Of a stretch of DNA of 64,000 bases, positions 1 through 10,775 are shown in pieces; positions within the stretch are counted from its first letter, which is position 1, and each line of letters starts with the position of its first letter. Both the position numbers and the translations under genes were made by a program. Origin of the DNA: Corbicula japonica (lineage: Eukaryota > Mollusca > Bivalvia > Venerida > Cyrenidae); contig JAZAYU010000038.1 in assembly GCA_038501625.1 (NCBI GenBank), positions 1,240,001-1,304,000 on the forward strand, written 5' to 3'. The notes under the pieces are model-generated. The model did not search any database, had not been told where the DNA came from, and saw only the letters and a program-made list of their open reading frames with translations.

Positions 1-110
1 AGGCAAATGTTCTCCCCATCAAGACGACCTGCAGAACCCATGTTCCAACATGGCCGGCTCAATGTCAAGGTCACTAGGTCAGATTAAAGCAAACATTTTG
101 TTAACGCAAT
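1..110. repeat. 157-bp dispersed repeat family, fragment
   Basis: Contains the landmarks of the 157-bp unit seen again near 790-1385, 1745-2203 and 5079-5592: a segment on 'caagacgac.tgcagaaccc', then 'atgttccaacatggc' and 'caatgtcaaggtca'. It is cut by the left window edge. Confidence 0.7.
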
Positions 111-790
111 AGAGGTCACATTTTTTGTCCGATTGTCATCAAATTTAGTATGAATATTGATATTGATAATCTCTACTCAAATAATTAAAATCATGTTCTT
201 GAATTGCCCAGGGGCCCTGCCCTGGGGATTTAAAAAAAAAATCTTTTAAATTCTGTTTTTAACCTTTGATTTTCTGCAGTTATCAACCAGATTTTGACAC
301 AAAATTTAAACCATCTTAAAATTCAATCTTTCCTGAACAATTCATTCAGTGGTTGTTCAGTGATAAAATTTGAAACAAAAATTTAGTAGCAGAGTGAAAA
401 TTTCAAGTATCAGAATTCCAATATTTCTACCTGTCTTCAGCTATATTTAGATTCAATCTTAAGATGTTGATAGGATGCATTCCTCCAGTTGCTGGTCAAT
501 GACCTAGTGAACTTTGCTGCTTAGATCTGTGTTATGCAATATTAAGAACTTTGCTCTGGAAGATTTTATAGTGTAAATTTTGTCATTTTCTGAGGATACT
601 GACCAAATAAACTTTCTTACTTTATAGCATTTTGAAAATCAGGCTTTTCTGAATATTATATTCACTGTTTGTATGTAAAACAACAACAACAAATTTGTAG
701 CACATTCTCAAAATGTTAAGACTAAGTTTAAGAAAGGTCTCAGCTGTATACAGTGTATGTACAAAAACTGGCAAGTTAATTGGTGGTCTC
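111..790. other. AT-rich non-coding stretch, no gene seen
   Basis: No long open frame, splice-framed exon or RNA gene is visible. The stretch separates two pieces of the 157-bp family and may itself be an inserted or diverged part of that element. Confidence 0.5.
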
Positions 791-1385
791 TGAACCCCTG
801 GAATGAATATCATGAAACTTAAGTGAAATGTTCAGTTCATGAACATGATGTGCTGAACCCATGTTCCAACCTGGCTGGCTCAAGGTCAAGATCACCTGTG
901 GTGATTGAGCATATTTCGTGTCCGGTCCATAACTTTTCAAACCTTAGAAGGAATTCATGAAACTTTAGTCAAACATTCTCCCCATGAAGACGACATGCAG
1001 AACCCATGTTCCAACATGGCCGCCTCAATGTCAAGGTCAACAGTGGTGTTTGAAGATTTGAACCATGCATTTCGTGTCCAGTTCATATCTTCTGAACCCC
1101 TGGAATGAATATCATGAAAATTAAGTGAAATGTTCACTTCATGAACTTGATGTGCAGAACCCATGTTCCAACCTAGCTGGCTCAAGGTTAAGGCCCCCTC
1201 TGGTGTTTCAGCAGGCTAATACTCTTAAACTTATCTGAACACAACGTACCCTTGCACTTGAATTGGCTTCCACCTGCCTGCCCATTGCCTAGAGCTATTG
1301 TTTAATTTGCTCTTAACTATCCATAACCTTTCCCACATTCACATCTGCGGCAGGCGATATTGCTGTTGTTCCGACTGCCTTGTAA
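791..1385 (+). mobile_element. 157-bp-unit element, 3' portion with terminus
   Basis: Three diverged units ('gaacccctggaatgaatatc', 'cccatgttccaacc') are followed by a unique tail ending near 1383 in 'gttccgactgccttgt'. The same tail occurs at 5558-5592, so this is the defined 3' end of the element. The CTTGT terminus resembles that of the Helentron-like element at 3230-4884. The short open frames across it are conserved because the repeat is conserved, not because they code. Confidence 0.65.
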
Positions 1386-1744
1386 GATTTGGTTGGAAAG
1401 GTAACACAATGGAGGCAATTTTTTTAATTTACCTGTTAATGTGACTATGTTTGGAAATCTTGTCCACACTAGAGCTCATTTATGCATGGTAGATATTGTA
1501 ATAACTCCACTATAGGCAATTTAGGCATATATATCAATATTAATGAAGCTCATATCCGTACAAGTACTACAATTCACGAGCATACCCTTGACTTGAAAAT
1601 GTTTTATATACATACCCTTTAATTTAAAATGTTTTAATATACATGTATTTCCATTTCTTTGTTTTTCACCATTCCACTTACTTGTGTACATGATTTTGCA
1701 GTACATGCCTATTTTAAACAACTGCTTGAACACTTATTTATGTG
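1386..1744. other. non-coding spacer between two repeat elements
   Basis: AT-rich with a short internal duplication around 1585-1640 ('acttgaaaatgttttatata' type). No gene is recognised. Confidence 0.5.
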
Positions 1745-3229
1745 TTAACATTCCTTTCACAGTAGATGCACTTTGTCCGTCCGTCCATCCTTCCGTGCGC
1801 GCACAATTGGTGTCCGGTCAATAACTTTTCAACCCCTAGAAGGAATTCCATGAAACTTTACTCAAATGTTCTCCCCATCAAGACGACGTGCAGAACCTAT
1901 GTTCCAACCTGGCCAGCTCAAGGTCAAGGTCACCAGTGGTGTTTGAAGATTTGAACCCGGTATTTCGTGTCTGGTTCATATCTTCTGAACCCCTGGAAGG
2001 AATTTCATGAAACTTTAGTCAAATGTTCTCCCCATAAAGACGACATGGAGAACCCATGTTCCAACCTGGCTGGCTCGAGGTCAAGGTCACTAGTGGTGTT
2101 TGAAGATTTGAACCAGGTATTTCGTGTCCGGTTCATATCTTCTGAACCCCTTGAAGGAAATTCATGAAACTTTAGTCAAATGCTCAGCCCATGAAGACGA
2201 TCTGGGCTGTTTAAAAAAAATGGCTGGAAAAGTGAAAAAATAGTGAAAAATTAAAGTTCATAAAAATTCCAAACTTGTTAATCTGTATTTTTTGTTTATT
2301 TGAAACTGAGTATAGAACTGAAAAGATTTTTAAATCAGTCAACTGGTTGCTGAGATATTGTCATTTGAAAATGGCAAGTCAAGTGAAAAAAATGCAAAGA
2401 ATTTAAGTTCATAATAAGTCCAAACTGGTTTGTCCATATGTTTGTATGGTCTTTACAGTGAGCAAAATCAATCAAGTTATACTCATATGTGGCAGAATAA
2501 AAATTTTATGGAGCTTTATTGACCAATATTAAATTAAATAAATCAAAATCAAAGAATTTTAATTTATGTGCTTAAATTACAAGTATTACTGTTTCTTATT
2601 ATTTAAATGTGTATTTCTGTTAAAATACATGTTGAAGCATCAAATAAAAGTGCTTTAGAACTTGTAGTATCGCATAAAGATAAAAAATTCATATTGTTAA
2701 AAAAGTGTGTCACACTCCTGACAACCACATAAGTGCAGTGTACTCAAAAATGTTTCAATGACATAGACTTCTAGGAAAAAATATGCTCTTGTTTTCATGT
2801 AAAGGATATGTTGACAGAATATTGCAATATGTGCATAATGTCACACTTCTGACAAATTTAGCTGACATTTTCTGAAGGGAGCTGCAGACAAATATAATTT
2901 CAGTAGAGTTGATAATATTATAATTATTGCATCTAGAAACATAAAACTTAATGATACACATACCGTTTCCTATGTACTATTAATCTTTAAAGTCCTATAA
3001 ATTTATAAAGCAAAGATGTATTCATTTTCTTGAGGTATTTTCTAATCTACCACACTTGACTTAATAGCATAAATTTTGATTACTTTAAGTATAATATGCT
3101 TAATTTTATCATTATTTGATGCCTAACAAATGCACATTTTACTAAAACAATACTAAAACTTGTCTGTACTCAAGCTTTTTGTAAAATAATGGTCTGAACA
3201 AATGTGATTTTGAAAAGTGTCACACTTTT

Positions 3230-4884
3230 TAGCTCACCTGTCACAAAGTGACAGAGGAGCTTTTGTGACCGCCTGATGTCCGTCGTGCGTCGTGCGACGT
3301 GCGTCGTCCGTCGTCAACAATTGCTTCAATCGACTTCTTCTCTGAAACGGCTGGGCCAATTTTGATGAAACTTGCCACGGATGTTCCTTGCATGAAGCTC
3401 TTCCAAAGTTGTTCAAAGAAATCAATTCCATGCAGAACTCTGGTTGCCATGGCAACCGAAAGGAAAAACTTTAAAAATCTTCTTGTCTGAAACCACAAGG
3501 CCTAGAGCTTAGATATTTGGCATTTAGCATCCTCTAGTGGAGCTCTACAAAGATTGTTCAAATTATTTCCCTGGGGTCAAAATTGGCCCCGCCCCAGGGG
3601 TCACTTCATTTTACATAGACTTATATAGGAAAAACTTTAAAAATCTTCTTGTCTGAAACCACAAGGCCTAGAGCTTAGATATTTGGCATTTAGCATCCTC
3701 TAGTGGAACTCTACAAAGATTGTTCAAATTATTTCCCTGGGGTCAAAATTGGCCCCGCCCCGGGGGTCACTTCATTTTACATAGACTTATATAGGAAAAA
3801 CTTTAAAAATCTTCTTGTCTGAAACCACAAGGCATAGAGCTTAGATATTTGGCATTTAGCACCCTCTAGTGGAACTCTACAAAGATTGTTCAAATTATTT
3901 CCCTGGGGTCAAATTTGGCTCCGCCCCAGGGGTCACTTCGTTTTATATAAACTTATATAGGAAAGGCTTTAAAAATCTTCTTGTCTGAAACCACAAGGCC
4001 TAGAGCTTAGATATTTGGCATTTAGCATCCTCTAGTGGAACTCTACAAAGATTGTTCAAATTATTTCCCTAGGGTCAAAATTGGCCCCGCCCCAGGGGTC
4101 ACTTCATTTTGTATAGACTTATATAGGAAAAACTTTAAAAATCTTCTTGTCTGAAACCACAAGGCCTAGAGCTTAGATATTTGGCATTTAGCACCCTCTA
4201 GTGGAACTCTACAAAGTTTGTTCAAATTATTTCCCTGGGGTCAAAATTGGCCCCGCCCCAGGGGTCACTTCATTTTACATAGACTTATATAGGAAAAACT
4301 TTAAAAATCTTCTTGTCTGAAACCACAAGGCATAGAGCTTAGATATTTGGCATTTAGCACCCTCTAGTGGAACTCTACAAGGATTGTTCAAATTATTTCC
4401 CTGGGGTCAAAATTGGCCCCGCCCCAGGGGTCACTTCATTTTACATAGACTTATTTAGGAAAAACTTTAAAAATCTTCTTGTCTGAAACCACAAGGCCTA
4501 GAGCTTAGATATTTGGCATTTAGCACCCTCTAGTGGAACTCTACAAAGATTGTTCAAATGATTTCCCTGGGGTCAAAATTGGCCCCACCCCAGGGGTCTC
4601 TTTATTTTGCATAGACTTATATAGGAAAAACTTTAAAAATCTTCTTGTCTGAAACCACAAGGCCTAGAGCTTAGATATTTGGCATTTAGCATCCTCTATT
4701 GGAACTCTACAAAGATTGTTCATATTATTTTCCTGGGGTTAAAATTGGCCCCGCCCCAGGGGTCACTTAATTTTACATAGACTTGTATAGGCAAAACTTT
4801 AAAAATCTTCTTGTCTGAAACCAGAAGCTGAGAGTACTTTTGTACTCAGGTGAGCGATATAGGGCCATCATGGCCCTCTTGTTT
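3230..4884 (+). mobile_element. Helentron-like (HINE) non-autonomous element
   Basis: It begins 'agctcacctgtcac' at 3231 and ends with the inverse motif 'caggtgagcgat' at 4848, then a short perfect hairpin 'agggccatcatggccct' (4861-4877) and the terminus CTTGTTT. Subterminal inverted repeats, a 3' hairpin and insertion beside T runs are the known layout of Helentron-associated elements in molluscs. The core is a tandem array (3462-4829). The flanks belong to the surrounding TIR transposon, so this is the youngest layer of a three-level nest. Confidence 0.75.
3462..4829 (+). repeat. tandem array, 8 complete 166-bp units plus partial
   Basis: The landmark 'ggaaaaactttaaaaatctt' (or a one-base variant) starts at 3462, 3628, 3794, 3960, 4126, 4292, 4458, 4624 and 4790. 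Every interval is exactly 166 bp, so there is no net indel in eight units. The units differ only by scattered substitutions. The ninth copy is cut by the element's 3' end. Confidence 0.95.
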
Positions 4885-5590
4885 GTCACACTCCTGACAT
4901 TTTTTGCCCATTATTTTAGAATATTTCTTAACGGATGGTGCTATTTTGATGAAACTTCACAAATCTTTAAAGGGCATGAGGAGACACCTTTGCAAAGTAG
5001 GAAAATGGAAGTAACTGTTTGTTGTACATTTTTATAACAGGAAAACCCAAAACCAGCCATTTGTTTTTGAAACAGCCCATGTGCAGAACCCATGTTCCCA
5101 CCTGGCCAGCTCAAGGTCAAGTTCACCAGTGATGTTTGAAGATTTGAACTATGTATTTTGTGTCTGGTTCAAATCTTTTGAACCCCTAGAATGAATATCG
5201 TGAAACTTTTATGAAATGTTCAGCCTATCAAGATGATGTGCAGAAACCATGTTCCAACCTGGCTGGCTCAAGGTCAATGTCATTGAAGATTTGAACTATG
5301 TATTTTGTGTCCGGTTCGTATCTTCTGAACCCCTGCAATGAATTTTATCAAACTTTAGTCAAATGTTCAATCCACCAAGGTGATGTGCAGAACCCATGTC
5401 CCAACCTGGCCGACTGAAGTTCAAGGTCACTATTTGTCTTTGAAGGTTCATATTTAACCATGTCTTTCATATTTGCTCCATAACTTCCAAACTGCTGGAG
5501 ATATATTTGTTAATTTGCAATTAAGCATTCATAACATTTCCAACATTCCTGCATGCGGAAGGGGATATTGCTGTCGTTCCGACTGCCTTG

Positions 5591-5596
5591 TTTATT
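5591..5596 (-). other. candidate polyadenylation signal for gene A
   Basis: TTTATT on the plus strand reads AATAAA on the minus strand, about 180 nt past the gene A stop. It lies at the very end of the neighbouring repeat element, so that element may supply the 3' processing signal. No transcript evidence is available. Confidence 0.35.
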
Positions 5597-5773
5597 TTTT
5601 ACCGCAGCAGAAGATATAGGCACCGTTGTTTAACCATAAATGACGCAAAGCTCAGAACAGTTATTTTTCTTTTCTTATCTCTTTTCTTTTTACCAAATTA
5701 TTACAATGTATTACAGAATAAATAACAAAAAATATTCTCGATAAAAGAGTCATTGGTTGGTTTGCATTGTCGG

Positions 5774-6624
5774 CTAACCGTGTAATAACTGGCTTATACC
5801 GGATGCAAAATTTTGAACGGAGGGGCCTGAATTGCTCGCAGCAGTCCCTGATGTTATAGGACTGGATTTTCCTCCCTTGCTTGGATCATCTTTGGGCTGT
5901 TCTATGGCAGGCAGAACGTCGCCATTGATAGTAACGATTCCAGGTTGGTTGTTGGTGAAAGCTGCCGAATTTCCTCCATTTAAAAGGTTAGTAATATCGA
6001 CATCATGTGGAGAACCTGAGCCTAGCGGAATACCCCCTCCTAAGGGAACACCACCGCCTGGGCCTAATGGAACACCTCCGCCCGGACCCATCGGAACACC
6101 TCCGCCAGGACCCATCGGAACACCTCCGCCGGGACCCAACGGAACACCTCCACCGGGGCCCATCGGAACACCTCCGCCCGGACCCATCGGAACACCTCCG
6201 CCGGGACCCATCGGAACACCCCCGCCGGGACCCATCGTAATTCCTCCACCAGGACCCATCGGAACACCTCCGCCGGGACCCATCGGAACGCCACCACTAG
6301 GTCCCATCGGACCGCCACCACTAGGCCCCATCGGATCACCTCCACCAGGGCCCATCGGAACACCGGATGAACTTGGACCTAGAGGTACATTAGGGTTAAC
6401 TGGTCCAACTTGTATTACAGGGCCTTGAACGTTTCCAGGTCCTATCGAATTTCCAGACCACTGTGGGTTAACAGGTCCTATCGAGTTTCCAAAGCCACTC
6501 CCAGACCAATGTGGGTTCACAGGACCACTTCCGGGGCCATGCAGGTTACCGGAGCCGCCCCATGGGTCATTTCCCTGATTCGTTATGACACCGACAGGTA
6601 CACCTTGCTGGAAACCATTGTTAC
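5774..6624 (-). CDS. Gene A terminal exon: Gly-rich repeats and C-terminal module
   Basis: Acceptor tctcag|GTAAC at 6625. The exon opens with G-NNGFQQGVPVGVITNQG, passes through NPHWSG / NPQWSG motifs and PLGPSSSG, then the GPGGGVPM octapeptides (about 6038-6366 on the map), then GIPLGSGSPHDVDITNLL and a conserved end (ISQLLHG). The stop is at 5774-5776. It has no credible start of its own; it is reached by splicing. Confidence 0.85.
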
Positions 6625-9600
6625 CTGAGAATTGAAAGAATTTATAGCCGGGTCACTGGGTTACTGGAGATATGAACACTCCCCCCATCCCCTTCTAATA
6701 GTTAACAGCAACGACGCCAGTGTTGCAAGTTCAGAACTATCTTACTTAGCTGAGTGGTCGATAAGTTGTGTATGTTCATGTCTTTCGCGTATGACTTATT
6801 TTAAGATCGCTTTCATCATCTGAGACGTTTTATCATTTACCAAAATTTGCGATAGATGGTACATTTTATTCCTGCCAAAAGCCTATTATGCGAAATTTTG
6901 ACCGTCTAACACCAGAATTAAACATATGAACTACCTTGTAGCTTTTTCATTTGTCCTGGGGGTCCGCCATGAGGATGTCTAGAATTTCCTACAACAAAAG
7001 AATTAAGTATTTTATAGTAAAACATCATAAAAATCTGGTACTTAATCCGTTACTCCATAGATACGCCTTTTATCACATGGGTGAACAGTGTTTCAACATA
7101 TTTATTTAACCTTTTTTCTCCATATATACACCTTAGCTAGAGGCACTATCATTTGAAATTCACAGTAGCGCTATTTGTGCAGTGAGGCGGCTCCCCGTAC
7201 ATATAGTTAGTACTGATATCAGTAAAATAACCCGTTACCGATGTCATGCAGTGATTGTTACGTATATCAGGGCTATCCGATCAAACTTTTTTGGGGGTTG
7301 TCCCTGTTAGCTCAATTGGTTGCGTCGCAGGAATTGCAGGGCTAGGCGCTGTCGCCGTGACGGTGCGGGCTCGCTCCCAGCTAGAGGCACCATCATTTTC
7401 ACACAGGTGACCAGTGTAGATCCAGCTCAGCTGTGCTACCTGATCAGGATCTACACTGTTCGCTTCTTAAAAAGAAAAAACAAAACAAAAAGCGAACAGT
7501 GCATATGCTAATCAGATGGCACGGATGTGCCGGCTAGTCAAGATCTTCGTTTGCCGCCAGTGTGAATCTGATAAAAAGGTCTATGTATGGAGTAAAAGGT
7601 CAACCACATCTGTGTTAAATAGAAACCTTCAGTTACAAGGATGCTGTACGCGTGATTAATTTAACGTAACAAACACAATATAAGTTAACTATTTATCATT
7701 GGTGACCATTTTGTGGTTAGCTTTACTCACGTAAATTTTCTTTTAAACGTCGATCTTACATTCTATTAATAATTGGCGAAAACAAGCAAAACCCATTAAT
7801 TTCCGATGCATTTTATGTATTTTGTCGGTAACAAACAAGACTTAAAAAAATTCAGCAGATTGTTGCTCTTGAATGTCAAGGACCCGATGTAATTAAAATG
7901 AAAACGGAATCAAGTCCCAGATCTCATGTACCTAATTAGATTTTTGAATTCTAATATCGGTCTTATGTATATAATATTATGGTATTTATTCGATGAAACT
8001 TGATTTTTATACAGGTTTGAAGATTCTGATTTTTACAAAAAATTTACAAAAACCTTATTTAGTAAAATAGGCGAGTTCCTTGTCAAATCAGGATTGGCCG
8101 GGTCGCCATTTCAGCCAATCGGATGCTTGAGATTGGGGACTGGTCTCCAATCTCAGTTTATGAACTTGGGCCCGAGTGTTTAAAGCCTGGACATGCTAAC
8201 ATCGATACAAACTACCGATGTTGGTTCCTCAAGGCTTCAACCGTTGGTTAAAATCCAAGTAAAAGTAGTTTCTTGTGCGCTTTACAATTTTGACAATTTT
8301 TCTTTGCATTTACTAGCGAATTATTGATGCGTAGCTTAGTTTTCTAGTGCTCTACACTGACTTAATGACATAGCTACGTTTCCATGCATGCTCCCGGACC
8401 CACACCAAAGTTACCTTGAGGCCCACCTAGGTGTTTCCCTCTTGGACCACGGCTCTTTCCTGAAAAAAGACCCCGAATACATGTTATATAAAAGAAATTA
8501 TGTAGAAATAGAAAACTTAGTTCAGTAAAATTACAAGTATTACATGTTAACAATATACTGTCTAATTATTGCCACGTGCTACTGGCGATTGTACTTTCGT
8601 GCACAGATGGGACGATATAATATAATGGATTATAACCCTTTGACAGATCATTTAAACCGTGCCGTTGTGAATGATGTAGCCATTTCAAGGCTGTTAAGCA
8701 CAACACATTTTTATTTGTGTAAATATTGAGTTGCGTTCAACCCGGGTCTTGTCGGCGTGCACATTCATTACAGCAACTTCCTTTGAACAGGCTCAATCAA
8801 ACCGAGCCTGCAATATTTGTTGTGTTCGATGTCTTTCAAAGTTTTTTTTCATCTATTTGATACACATTATTTTACAGATGTTACACAGGCATTTAGCATT
8901 GCCTCAAATTGAGAGAATATTCATTATGCCCATTTTTTTTATGTCATTATAGAGTACATTATTTCCAATTTTCTAATAAATAAATAAATATTCGAAAACA
9001 CTGCAAAAATGAAATGAAATGTGCAATTGAGCTTAAATTTTATGTGTCTAAAGCGTACTACAAATATATTTTAAGAGCATTCTAAATTTCGTAGCATTCG
9101 ACATTACTATTTTTAATTCTTTGTAGAAACTTTTATTATAATGTTTTGAACATTTTAGGAAGTTTTATTGTATATGTCAAATAAGCCTTATCACTTTATA
9201 AAATGTAATGATATTTGATTTCTGTAATATTCCTATTTATAAAAATATTTCAAAAATATTTTTGTATTTTTTTGGGGCGAACATAACAAAGTGAGATAGA
9301 AAAGAGAAGCAGATACAATTTAGTTTCAATCTAAGCCTTCGAAATAAGAAAAAACACCAGAGAAAAATGACACACTTAAAGATTATCTTATCCTATGACA
9401 TATACTGTTTAGATGGTTTATAAAAATATTTCAAAAATATTTTTGTATTTTTTTGGGGCGAACATAACACAGTGAGATAGAAAAGAGAAGCAGATACAAT
9501 TTAGTTTCAATCTAAGCCTTCGAAATAAGAAAAAACACCAGAGAAAAATGACACACTTAAAGATTATCTTATCCTATGACATATACTGTTTAGATGGTTT

Positions 9601-10595
9601 ATAAAAATATTTCAAAAATATTTTTGTATTTTTTTGGGGCGAACATAACACAGTGAGATAGAAAAGAGAAGCAGATACAATTTAGTTTCAATCTAAGCCT
9701 TCGAAATAAGAAAAAACACCAGAGAAAAATGACACACTTAAAGATTATCTTATCCTATGACATATACTGTTTAAATGGTTAAGTGAAAGACAAATATTTT
9801 TTTAGAAGTTTATTCAATGTTACAGGAGGATTTATGTGTTTTAGAGGAAATGACATCAAAACTCAATTCAAAATCCAAGTATAAAATAAAAAAAAACAGT
9901 GCTCTGGAAATGAAGTTATGATTTTGGCTCATTTAGAAAAAATCGGGTACTTTTGAAATTTATTTTGGTATATACCCATTCACTGACAATAATGATGTTT
10001 TCAGTATAAAAATGAATACAAAATGCAAAGTAAAATGTGCCTGGTCACGTGTTAGGATGGAAATATTAGGTGTCTTGAAAAGTCAAAACTTATAATTATA
10101 CTATACTTAGACATGTAAACAAAGCAATTGCAATCTAATAATCTAAAGTTGTTAAAGCTTTACTAATGCTGTAAATTTCAGTTATACCAGATCCTTATTT
10201 GTACTAATTTGTCCAAAATTTCGCCGAAATTCACCCACTGTTCAGTCATCTATAGGCATTACACACTGGTAAATTGAATATTAACCAAGTATGGGACATT
10301 GAAGTAGCTGCATTATTGTTTAACTAAAAAACCCTGCTTCTTAAAAATAAACAGGGTACACAAGATTTACAAAAGTAGAATCACTGAAGCACTCTTATCC
10401 GACAGGCATTATATTTTAACAGGCTGAAAATAATAAATGATAGTGTGGCCGCAAAAACGCCATCTTTGTGGGTAATTTTTTCAGGGTGTTATGAAAATAT
10501 TAATTATGGACAGTAATAATGAAATAAATTAGCTTACCTTGACCCTCGATGCCCAGTACTAATATCGCTAAAGTAATAAATTTATAAATCAACAT
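5774..10595 (-). CDS. Gene A: secreted Gly/Pro-rich repeat protein
   Basis: Four-exon model on the minus strand: 10595-10538, 8459-8415, 6988-6935 and 6624-5774 (58, 45, 54 and 851 bp; 1,008 bp, 335 aa). All junctions are GT-AG and phase 1, with the split codon always Gly. The start is MLIYKFITLAILVLGIEGQ, a clear signal peptide. Two short polar exons and a terminal exon follow, with about a dozen copies of the octapeptide GGGVPMGP and then a C-terminal module shared with genes B and C (GIPLG, VDITNLLNG, VTINGDVLP, IEQPKDD). There is no Cys-rich domain or membrane anchor. The protein is not recognised by name; an extracellular matrix, mucus or adhesive protein is plausible by composition. An extra small exon in the long first intron cannot be excluded. 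Confidence 0.75.
6038..6366 (-). repeat. coding 24-bp minisatellite (GGGVPMGP octapeptide)
   Basis: A near-perfect 24-bp period encoding GPGGGVPM / GPGGGVPL, with GPSGGGPM and GPGGGDPM variants at the N-terminal side. The period is a multiple of three, so copy-number change keeps the frame. The complement gives an open PPPGPIGT frame that is a shadow. Confidence 0.9.
6935..6988 (-). CDS. Gene A exon 3 (54 bp)
   Basis: Acceptor ttgttgtag|GAAATT; encodes G-NSRHPHGGPPGQMKKLQ; donor CAAG|GTAG. Nearly identical to the 54-bp exon of gene C at 27069-27122, and conserved at the splice sites too. No counterpart is seen in gene B. Confidence 0.85.
7155..7380 (+). mobile_element. tRNA-like SINE-type element, copy 1
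   Basis: The segment 'gttagctcaattggttgcgt' (A-box-like, from 7307) and 'cggtgcgggctcgctccc' (B-box-like, about 7361-7378) resemble pol III internal promoters. The homologous copy is at 32733-32920. The shared region starts about 145 bp before the tRNA-like part ('cagtagcgctatttgtgcag'), so the mobile unit is longer than a simple tRNA-headed SINE. A functional tRNA is unlikely. Confidence 0.55.
7385..7545. mobile_element. inverted-repeat element, GCGAACAGTG family
   Basis: Carries 'gatcaggatctacactgttc' and its inverse 'gcgaacagtgc', as in the cleaner copies at 43085-43275 and the degraded one at 46440-46620. Short, AT-rich, no coding capacity; a MITE by appearance. Confidence 0.5.
8085..8173. 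mobile_element. foldback MITE fragment (CCCAAGATCATAAAACT family)
   Basis: Right half of the foldback family best seen at 26691-26838: 'ggtcgccatttcagccaatc', 'gatgcttgaga', 'ggtctccaatctcagttt' and a terminal 'cttgggccc'. The left arm is mostly missing. Confidence 0.65.
8415..8459 (-). CDS. Gene A exon 2 (45 bp, shortened)
   Basis: Acceptor tttttcag|GAAAG; encodes G-KSRGPRGKHLGGPQ; donor CAAG|GTAACT. It is homologous to the 72-bp exon of gene C. At the position of gene C's donor, gene A reads CATGGaaacg, with no GT, so an upstream GT inside the old exon is probably used. Phase 1 is kept. Confidence 0.7.
8722..8847 (+). repeat. dispersed repeat family F1, copy in gene A intron 1
   Basis: The landmarks 'gagttgcgttcaacccgggt' and 'caggctcaatcaaaccgagc', followed by a 'tgttgtgttcgatgtctttc' tail, recur with the same order at 26606, 32620, 38025, 39588(-), 39840(-), 40517(-) and 40905. 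Confidence 0.65.
9236..9778. repeat. three near-identical 181-bp tandem copies
   Basis: The landmark 'tttataaaaatatttcaaaa' starts at 9236, 9417 and 9598, exactly 181 bp apart. Copies differ by only a few bases, so the triplication is recent. It lies within intron 1 of gene A and has no coding frame. Confidence 0.95.
10538..10595 (-). CDS. Gene A exon 1, signal peptide
   Basis: ATG at 10595-10593. Encodes MLIYKFITLAILVLGIEGQ plus the first base of a Gly codon. The donor is G|GTAAGC. It matches the first exons of genes B and C in length (58 bp), phase and C-terminal Gly-Gln, which supports the start and the splice site. Confidence 0.85.
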
Positions 10596-10749
10596 TTTAC
10601 TTTATTTTAGACCTTAATTAATATAATTACAAAAACATATAATAAAAACAAATGAAAAGTTAAGAAGTTTCCCAAGCAAATATTTCAAATAAAATGTTGT
10701 TCAAACTAATTAGCTTTATAACGTTAATTGCCCAGAGTCATGTTTAGAC

Positions 10750-10775
10750 AATGTAACGTTTAATTGATCACACTA
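10750..10775 (-). promoter_or_regulatory. conserved upstream block of gene A
   Basis: The plus strand reads 'gtaacgtttaattgatca', about 158 bp beyond the ATG. The same word is found 133 bp from the gene B ATG (20574) and 165 bp from the gene C ATG (30452), inside otherwise diverged upstream DNA. It could be a promoter or 5' UTR element. Gene A lacks the adjoining TGCGTCAT word and the clear TATA box seen in B and C. Confidence 0.45.

Larger units (their letters stand above)
2204..5078. mobile_element. DNA transposon with terminal inverted repeats, nested
   Basis: The left end (2204-2227, gggctgttt...atggctgg) is the inverse complement of the right end (5053-5078, ccagccat...aaacagccc), apart from a 2-bp length difference. 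The insertion splits a 157-bp unit. The flanks (gacgat / atgtgcag) suggest a 2-3 bp target duplication such as AT. Inside, 'gtcacactcctgac' motifs recur at about 2708 and 4885, with variants at about 2838 and 3218. No transposase frame is visible, so it is non-autonomous. Superfamily is undetermined. Confidence 0.7.
1745..5592 (+). mobile_element. 157-bp-unit repeat element, interrupted by nested insertions
   Basis: The left end is a 'tttgtccgtccgtccatcc' leader near 1771. The array follows with unit starts ('aacccct.ga') at 1831, 1988 and 2145, exactly 157 bp apart. It stops at about 2203 and resumes at 5079 in mid-unit, with units at 5181 and 5328, then the unique tail ending in 'ccgactgccttgttt' at 5592. 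The missing centre is the insertion at 2204-5078. No protein is encoded. The leader-array-CTTGTTT layout suggests a non-autonomous Helentron/HINE-type element; that class is inference. Confidence 0.65.

Noticed and set aside
3234..3498. Short overlapping frames at the left end of the Helentron-like element
   Set aside because: They coincide with the conserved 5' end of a repeat family and include CGTCGTGCG-type low complexity; no gene structure.
3462..4829. CRISPR-like array
   Set aside because: The 166-bp units are contiguous without unique spacers, in a eukaryotic transposon.
5832..6428. Plus-strand PPPGPIGT frame resembling a collagen-like or extensin-like protein
   Set aside because: Exact complement of the gene A octapeptide array. 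The minus strand has the signal exon, splice sites and paralogues.
6520..6520. Internal start (MNPHWSG) for gene A
   Set aside because: The frame runs further upstream to a conserved acceptor at 6625, the codon is GTG, and it would lack a signal peptide.
7300..7380. Functional tRNA gene
   Set aside because: A- and B-box-like words are present, but the copy pattern (second copy at 32838-32920 with shared upstream DNA) fits a dispersed element, and I could not fold a clean cloverleaf with an anticodon by eye.
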